A stretch of DNA of 6,492 nucleotides from Lentisphaerota bacterium (GTDB lineage Bacteria > Verrucomicrobiota > Kiritimatiellia > RFP12 > JAAYLN01), in assembly GCA_012514915.1 (NCBI GenBank), contig JAAYZJ010000066.1:1-6492 (forward strand), written 5' to 3'. The position numbers were made by a program, and so were the translations under genes. Below are positions 5,761 through 6,492 of the stretch, piece by piece; within the stretch, counting starts at the first letter, position 1, and every line of letters begins with the position of its first letter. The notes below the pieces were generated by a model, which saw only the letters and a program-made list of their open reading frames with translations, ran no database searches and had not been told where the DNA came from.

Positions 5761-6492
5761 GCTCGATGATCGCGGCGGCGATCTCGCCGAGGCGGTCGTC
5801 GGGGAGGCCGATGACGGCGACATCCTTGATCCGGTCGTGCGACCGGAGGAAATCCTCGATCTGGACGGGATAGATGTTCTCGCCGCCCGAGATGATCACG
5901 TCCTTCTTGCGGTCGACGAGGTAGATGAAGCCGTCGTCGGCCTCCCGCGCCATGTCGCCGGTATAGAGCCAGCCGTCGCGCAGCACGGCGGCGGTGGCTT
6001 CCGGGTTGTGGAGATACCCCTTCATCACGCCGGGGCCGCGGACGATCAGCTCGCCGACCTCGCCCCGCGGCACCGCGCGCCCCTGCTCGTCGACGATCGA
6101 CGTCTGCCAGAGGTGGCCGGCCTTGCCGATCGCGCCGACCTTGTCGATGTTCTCGACGCCAAGGTGGACGCAGCCGGGGCCGCTCGATTCGCTCAGCCCG
6201 TAGTTGGTGTCGTACTGGTGGCGGGGGAAGACCTGCTTCCAGCGGCGGATCAGACTGGGGGGGACCGGCTGCGCGCCGATGTGCATCAGCCGCCAGGAGT
6301 CCAGCCGGTAATCGCCCAGCCGGCATTCGCCGCGCTCGATGGCGTCGAGGATGTCCTGCGCCCACGGGACGAGCAGCCAGACGATCGTCGCCCGCTCCTC
6401 CGAGACCGCCTGCAGGATCCATGCGGGCTTCACCCCGCGGAGCAGCACGGCGCGGCTCCCCGCGAGGAGGCTGCCGAACCAGTGCATCTTGG
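5573..6492 (-). CDS. Acyl-CoA ligase (AMP-forming), C-terminal part, cut by the window edge
   Basis: This is an adenylate-forming (ANL superfamily) enzyme of the fatty-acyl/carboxylate-CoA ligase type, which activates a carboxylic acid with ATP to an acyl-AMP and transfers it to CoA. The frame is open past the right edge, so the N-terminus with the P-loop-like A3 motif is missing and about 305 residues remain. Counting from the Met at 6487, visible motifs are YGLSESSG (A5, 96-103), a GELIVRGPGVMKGYL stretch (145-159), WLYTGD (A7, 173-178), VDRKKDVIISGGENIYP (A8 hinge, 191-207) and the A10 RNATGKI, whose Lys 282 is the adenylation lysine. The substrate cannot be told from this part. The gene ends in TAG, converging on the heparinase-like gene 136 bp away, and no clear terminator follows it. 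Confidence 0.93.
   Translation of the reverse strand, partial: KMHWFGSLLAGSRAVLLRGVKPAWILQAVSEERATIVWLLVPWAQDILDAIERGECRLGDYRLDSWRLMHIGAQPVPPSLIRRWKQVFPRHQYDTNYGLSESSGPGCVHLGVENIDKVGAIGKAGHLWQTSIVDEQGRAVPRGEVGELIVRGPGVMKGYLHNPEATAAVLRDGWLYTGDMAREADDGFIYLVDRKKDVIISGGENIYPVQIEDFLRSHDRIKDVAVIGLPDDRLGEIAAAIIELKEGATCTEAAIAAFCAELPRYKRPRRVIFAPVPRNATGKIEKPKLREKYCGKRLVEAQTTR

Overview
The window is about 6.5 kb of high-GC bacterial DNA with dense coding, strong third-position G/C bias and no sign of phage, insertion sequence, CRISPR or RNA genes. The rpsO-pnp pair is a conserved bacterial housekeeping block. The heparinase II/III-type gene next to it would fit a polysaccharide-handling lineage such as the Planctomycetota/Lentisphaerota or Hydrogenedentota. 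That placement is only a guess, because the sequence contains no phylogenetic marker I can place by eye.

Layout. Positions 1-104 are a window edge with no gene I can assign. Positions 105-138 hold a near-perfect intrinsic terminator, and 139-204 a long imperfect hairpin. Both lie just after the end of pnp, which runs on the minus strand from 2336 to 213. The pnp reading frame is interrupted by a single in-frame amber codon (1709-1707). It falls between the first RNase PH-like domain and the helical linker domain, so as read the gene makes a 209-residue and a 490-residue piece. rpsO (ribosomal protein S15) lies upstream on the same strand (2760-2497), with a good sigma70-type promoter at 2855-2827. 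A 324-bp divergent intergenic region (2761-3084) separates rpsO from a plus-strand heparinase II/III-like gene (3085-5436). A 136-bp gap follows, holding a well-formed Shine-Dalgarno/GTG start of a doubtful small frame. The window ends with the 3' two-thirds of an acyl-CoA ligase gene on the minus strand (6492-5573, cut by the window edge).

How the genes relate. rpsO and pnp look co-transcribed: same strand, 160-nt spacer, no terminator or clear promoter between them, and a terminator after pnp. PNPase degrades and tails RNA, and in E. coli the same gene pair is controlled through RNase III and PNPase itself. The heparinase-like enzyme and the acyl-CoA ligase are convergent and have no evident functional link to rpsO-pnp or to each other.

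The main point of interest is the split pnp. Apart from the one stop codon the whole frame is intact and catalytic residues are conserved. The stop sits at a domain boundary, and its bases are part of an AGGAGG Shine-Dalgarno-like sequence upstream of an in-frame ATG. Sequencing or assembly error, a recent nonsense mutation, and a real two-subunit PNPase all remain possible. A genome-wide amber reassignment is unlikely, since rpsO and the ligase gene both end naturally with TAG.
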